Positions 60,623 to 64,000 of a stretch of 64,000 nucleotides of DNA are shown one piece after another. The notes under the pieces were generated by a model. That model had not been told where the DNA came from and ran no database searches. It worked only from the letters and a program-made list of their open reading frames with translations. This stretch comes from JALZKA01 sp963701205. Its GTDB lineage: Bacteria; Actinomycetota; Thermoleophilia; Solirubrobacterales; 70-9. Positions within the stretch are counted from its first letter, which is position 1; each line of letters opens with the position of its first letter. Made by a program: the position numbers and the translations under genes. Where the stretch lies: assembly GCA_963701205.1 (NCBI GenBank), contig OY969575.1, positions 1,798,001-1,862,000 on the forward strand, written 5' to 3'.

Positions 60623-62064
60623 TTTGGCTACTCGCGCTGCCGCTTCGCATTGCCCGGGGCCTGTGGCGGATGATCAACCCTGCGCGGACGGCGAACCGGA
60701 TTCCTTGGGGCAGGACCGTAATCGCGATCCAGATCGCCGTGGCACTTGCGTTCCTGGGCTACACGCTGAGCAAGAAATCGATTCGCCTGCCGCTGTCGGG
60801 CGAGCCGTATCAGGTGCACGTGCTGATGGCCGACGCCCAGGGCCTCGACCGCCTGGACGAGCCCGCGGCGGCGGTTGCCGGAACGCCGCTCGGCAGCGTG
60901 ACGCACGTCGAGTACCTGGGCGGCCAGGCGCTTGCCACGCTGACGTTCCCCGGCGAGGTTCGAGGCAAGATCTATTCGGACGCGTCCGTTTTTGTTCGTC
61001 CGGCCTCGGCGCTGCAGAACCTGCTGGTCAATGTCGATCCCGGAACGCCCCCCAGCGAGGGTGGCGAAGTGCTCCCTGACGATGAGCCGATTCCACCGGA
61101 GCGCACGGCGGGTTACGTGACGATCGATCAGCTCACCAGCGTGCTTGACGCCGATACCCGGGCCTACCTGTCGATCGTCATCGATCAGGCGCAGGTCAGC
61201 GTTGACGGTGCCGAGGGGGAGCTGCGCAACGCGCTTGACGAGCTCGGCAACCTGGCCGTAAGCGCAAAGCCGCTGGCACGAGCGCTCGCCGAGCGTCGGC
61301 GGCTGCTGACGGCGCTGGTCGGACACCTCGATACCGTCGCCGGCACCGTCGGCTCGCGCGGCCGACAGCTGGCGGAGGCGATCGACGCGGGCAACGCCAC
61401 CCTCGCGGTGACGAGCGAGCGCGGGACTGAGATCGAGGAGTTGACGCGTGACCTCGGGCCAGTCCTGGCCGAGGTCTCCACGTCGCTCGACAACGCGCGC
61501 GAGCTGTCGCGGATCCTCGTTCCTGCCCTGGACATCCTGATTCCGGCTGCGGGGCCGCTCGCGGAAGGCGTTGCCCGGATGAACGGACTGCTGCCGCGGG
61601 CGGATGCGCTTGTGGATCGCTTCGAGGGGCTTGTCAAGGACGGGGCGCGACCGCTCCGGTTGATGCTCAAGGGGACCAAGGGAGTGGGCGGGCGAGTCAA
61701 GGCGATGACGCCGGTGATGCGCGACCTGACGGCGCTGGCCAGGCGCCTCAATACCCATTCGGACGGCTTTGCGCAGACCGCGGACACGCTGAGTGCCGCG
61801 GGCTCCTACCAGGACAACAACGGCAGCTACGCGCCGATCGACGTGGTCAGCGAGGAGCCCCGCCCGGAGAACCTGGGCTTCCCGGCGAATGCCTCCAGCG
61901 CCAGGCAAAACCGGGCGGAGCGTGAGTTGGCCATGGCGCTTGAGGCGAGCTGTGTGGCGGGGAACTCACTGGCCTGCGTCTATCGATTCAATGTGCCGGG
62001 CCTGCCGAAAAAGCCGATCCTGCGGGATCTGCCGTTGCCGAAGAAGCAGCGGGGGAATCGCTAG
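60619..62064 (+). CDS. Mce protein 5
   Basis: A 481-residue Mce protein with a longer cytosolic leader (about 30 residues, Arg-rich) before the anchor (about 34-51). The MCE domain (about 63-140) reads MADAQGLDRLDEPAAAVAGTPLG then VRPASALQNLLVNVDPG. Tail helical to about 400, then an Asn/Pro-rich region with two Cys (EASCVAGNSLACVYRF) and a basic end. ATG 60619 overlaps the mce4 stop. Confidence 0.92.
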   Translation: MIWLLALPLRIARGLWRMINPARTANRIPWGRTVIAIQIAVALAFLGYTLSKKSIRLPLSGEPYQVHVLMADAQGLDRLDEPAAAVAGTPLGSVTHVEYLGGQALATLTFPGEVRGKIYSDASVFVRPASALQNLLVNVDPGTPPSEGGEVLPDDEPIPPERTAGYVTIDQLTSVLDADTRAYLSIVIDQAQVSVDGAEGELRNALDELGNLAVSAKPLARALAERRRLLTALVGHLDTVAGTVGSRGRQLAEAIDAGNATLAVTSERGTEIEELTRDLGPVLAEVSTSLDNARELSRILVPALDILIPAAGPLAEGVARMNGLLPRADALVDRFEGLVKDGARPLRLMLKGTKGVGGRVKAMTPVMRDLTALARRLNTHSDGFAQTADTLSAAGSYQDNNGSYAPIDVVSEEPRPENLGFPANASSARQNRAERELAMALEASCVAGNSLACVYRFNVPGLPKKPILRDLPLPKKQRGNR

Positions 62065-62066
62065 CC

Positions 62067-63347
62067 GTGGACCATCGAATTCCCAAGATCGGCTTGATCA
62101 TTGGCCTAGTCAGCGCAGTGCTCGCCGGCATCAGCTTCGTCTTTTTGAACGAGGTCTTCGAGGGCCCGAGCATCACGTCGAGCCTTGGCGGCGGCTATGA
62201 GGCAGAGGCCGTCTTTGACGACACGGAGATCCTGCCGACGAAGCAGCCGGTGCTGTTGCGCGGGCTGCGAGTCGGCAAGGTGACGGGCGTCGATTTCAAC
62301 CGCGACGACTCGACCGCAACCGTCCGATTCTCAATCGACGGTGACTACGCGCCGATCTACGAAGACGCAACGGTTGCGGTTGGCGAGCGCACGATTCTGG
62401 GCGATCCCTACCTGCGCCTGGATCCCGGCAACGAGGCGGCGGGGGAGCTGGCTTCGGGCGGGGAGGTTGCGGGCATCGAGAGCGTTGACTTCGACGAGGC
62501 GCTGGCCTTCCTCGACGAGGACGGCCAAGAGCACGCGCGCTCGATCCTGGACGAGGTCAAGGCCGCCGTTCGCAGTGATACCGGCGCCGAGGAGCTGAAC
62601 AACACGCTCGGTGGCCTGACCAGGACCGTTTACGAGCTTCGCGCCCTGACCGACGCGCTCAAGGGCCAGGAGGACCAGATCGCCGGGCTCGTCTCGGATT
62701 CGGCGACCGTGCTCGACGAATTGGGCGCGCGTGAGCGGGCGATTCGGACGATCGTCAGCTCGGGCCGCGGCACGCTCGACGCGCTTGCCGCCAACGCAGA
62801 TGGCCTGGACGCCGGCCTCGCCGAGCTTCCGCGTCTGCTGGAGAGCGCCCGAGAGACGCTGGTGTTGTCCCGGCCACTTCTGGCCGAGGTTGGACCGCAG
62901 ATTGCGGCGCTGCGCAAGGTCGCGCCGGAGCTCGGCGCGATTCTGGTCGAGCTTCCGTCGGTGGCGACGGACACGGTCGCGATCGTTGGCCAGCTTTCTG
63001 GTGTGCCGACGCTGCGGCAGATCCTGGAGATCGTCGGGTTGGTCGGACCTTCGCTGCCGGGAATCGAGGCCACTGCCCGAAATATGGTTCCGCTGGTCAA
63101 GTACACGAGCGACCGCACTGAGGAGATCGGCGGTTTCTTCGCCAAGGTCCGGGCTGCCACGGAGAGTCACGACGCGGTCGGGCATTGGCTCCGAACGGTG
63201 GCGGTCGGCGATCCCAATATCGGCTCGGACACCGCATCGACGGGTTGCCCGAACACGCTTTGCTTCAACGCGTTTCCCGAGCCGGGTGACGCTGCCGATC
63301 CGCAGCCGAGTTCGACCTACCCCCGGCTGGTGCCGTTCGAGCCCTAG
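62067..63347 (+). CDS. Mce protein 6
   Basis: A 426-residue Mce protein starting with GTG 62067, 2 bp after mce5. Anchor about 8-27, MCE domain about 43-125 (VLLRGLRVGKVTGVDFNRDD, VGERTILGDPYLRLDPGNE), helical tail to about 375, then a short Cys-containing end (STGCPNTLCFNAFPEPGD). It is the last operon gene; its stop overlaps the convergent AarF gene by 4 nt. Confidence 0.92.
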   Translation: MDHRIPKIGLIIGLVSAVLAGISFVFLNEVFEGPSITSSLGGGYEAEAVFDDTEILPTKQPVLLRGLRVGKVTGVDFNRDDSTATVRFSIDGDYAPIYEDATVAVGERTILGDPYLRLDPGNEAAGELASGGEVAGIESVDFDEALAFLDEDGQEHARSILDEVKAAVRSDTGAEELNNTLGGLTRTVYELRALTDALKGQEDQIAGLVSDSATVLDELGARERAIRTIVSSGRGTLDALAANADGLDAGLAELPRLLESARETLVLSRPLLAEVGPQIAALRKVAPELGAILVELPSVATDTVAIVGQLSGVPTLRQILEIVGLVGPSLPGIEATARNMVPLVKYTSDRTEEIGGFFAKVRAATESHDAVGHWLRTVAVGDPNIGSDTASTGCPNTLCFNAFPEPGDAADPQPSSTYPRLVPFEP

Positions 63348-64000
63348 GCCCCGGCGGCCTCCTGGCGACCCAGGTCCGAGTGCGGCTCGTCGCCGTACAT
63401 CCACTCCCGGGCGATGCGGTGCCAGTTGTTGGTTGCACCAAGCTCGCCCAGGACGGCCAAAACCAACAGTTCGAGCCGGCGGCCCATCAGGTGTTCGGGC
63501 TTGATGTCCTGGTGGCGCATCGTGCGGAAGTGGGTTGAGCGTGGGTCGCCGGACTGGATCGCGACTCGCGAGACGAGGTCGCGGCTGATCTCGACCTCCT
63601 CGTCGGTGGTGTACCACCAGATCGCGTCGAGCGCGTAAGCCATCAGGTCCTCGGGGGCGATCTTCTCCGGCTCAGGCAGAAAGCCGCCGTCGCTCCACAG
63701 GCGGTGCAGTCCGGCCGCGTCCCGTTCGGTGACGGCGCGGCCGCTGGCCAGCTCAAGTTCGATCTCGCGCTCGCCCAGGTGCTTGAAGAGACCGAAGTCA
63801 AGGAACGCGACCCGGCCGTCGGCGAGGCGCAGCATGTTGCCGGGGTGCGGATCACCGGAAAAGTTGCGGTGCCGGTACATGGATCCGAAGTAGAAGCGAA
63901 AGACGATCTCGCCGATTCGGTTTCGCTCCTCCTGGGAGCCTGAGACGATCTGCTCGAAGCTGTCGCCGTCAATGAACTCGGTGACGATGATGCGCTCGCG
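63344..64000 (-). CDS. AarF/ABC1/UbiB-type kinase, C-terminal part (partial)
   Basis: The window ends inside this gene, leaving 218 residues of its C-terminal part. The atypical-kinase motifs are clear: VTEFIDGDSF, then GDPHPGN (metal/ATP site) and FLDFGLF (the DFG-like metal ligand). ABC1 kinases support quinone synthesis or lipid homeostasis in membranes. The N-terminal lobe with the KxGQ motif lies beyond position 64000. Confidence 0.9.
   Translation of the reverse strand, partial: RERIIVTEFIDGDSFEQIVSGSQEERNRIGEIVFRFYFGSMYRHRNFSGDPHPGNMLRLADGRVAFLDFGLFKHLGEREIELELASGRAVTERDAAGLHRLWSDGGFLPEPEKIAPEDLMAYALDAIWWYTTDEEVEISRDLVSRVAIQSGDPRSTHFRTMRHQDIKPEHLMGRRLELLVLAVLGELGATNNWHRIAREWMYGDEPHSDLGRQEAAGA

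Overview
The window is high-GC chromosomal DNA of an actinobacterium. The combination of a complete coenzyme F420 set (fused CofG/CofH, CofC, CofD, CofE and an F420:NADPH reductase), an eight-gene YrbE/Mce lipid-transport operon, type III glutamine synthetase, frequent GTG/TTG starts and CAP-domain secreted proteins fits a member of the Thermoleophilia (Solirubrobacterales-like). That placement is inference from gene content, not from a marker gene.

Layout. 1-5 kb: a gene end, a lipoprotein, YgfZ, then a metal operon (two-domain multicopper oxidase, ZIP transporter with an extra extracytoplasmic domain, MntR-like regulator) behind an inverted-repeat operator. 5-12.5 kb: an orphan ABC binding protein, an aquaporin and the F420 genes; fbiC is on + and cofE-cofC-cofD-npdG form an overlapping operon on -. 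12.5-20.4 kb: acyl-CoA and branched-chain metabolism (hot-dog thioesterase, HMG-CoA-lyase-like enzyme, SnoaL-like protein, 3-hydroxyacyl-CoA dehydrogenase, acyl-CoA carboxylase beta subunit), a DivIVA-like protein, a methylthioadenosine salvage pair and a diguanylate cyclase. 20.4-27.5 kb: acetoacetyl-CoA synthetase, a membrane M28 peptidase, an HMCES/YedK protein and five tRNAs interleaved with three CAP paralogues. 27.5-31.9 kb: a patchy segment with cupin, GGDEF and secreted-protein genes plus broken HNH, methyltransferase and SnoaL genes. It contains partial copies of the tRNA-Pro 3' end and looks like an old integration zone.

31.9-38 kb holds a DUF2269-like membrane protein, acyl-CoA dehydrogenase, GlnN and a membrane protein/phosphoesterase pair. 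38-45.5 kb holds six recognisable genes (GMC oxidase, haloalkane dehalogenase, two hydrolases, a secreted protein, patatin) that are all split by single-base frameshifts, about twenty in all, while flanking genes are clean. This is either a local assembly-error patch or a pseudogene cluster. 45.5-53.6 kb has two tRNAs, a catalase-like protein, a flavoprotein, a hydrolase/adenylate-cyclase fusion, a copper-type operator in front of a His-rich DUF4396 membrane protein, a stand-alone cNMP-binding protein, and an Abi-alpha-like/DUF445/small-membrane-protein operon. 53.6-63.3 kb is the yrbEA-yrbEB-mce1-6 operon, followed by a truncated AarF/ABC1 kinase gene.

All assignments come from reading motifs by eye. 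No database search was run.
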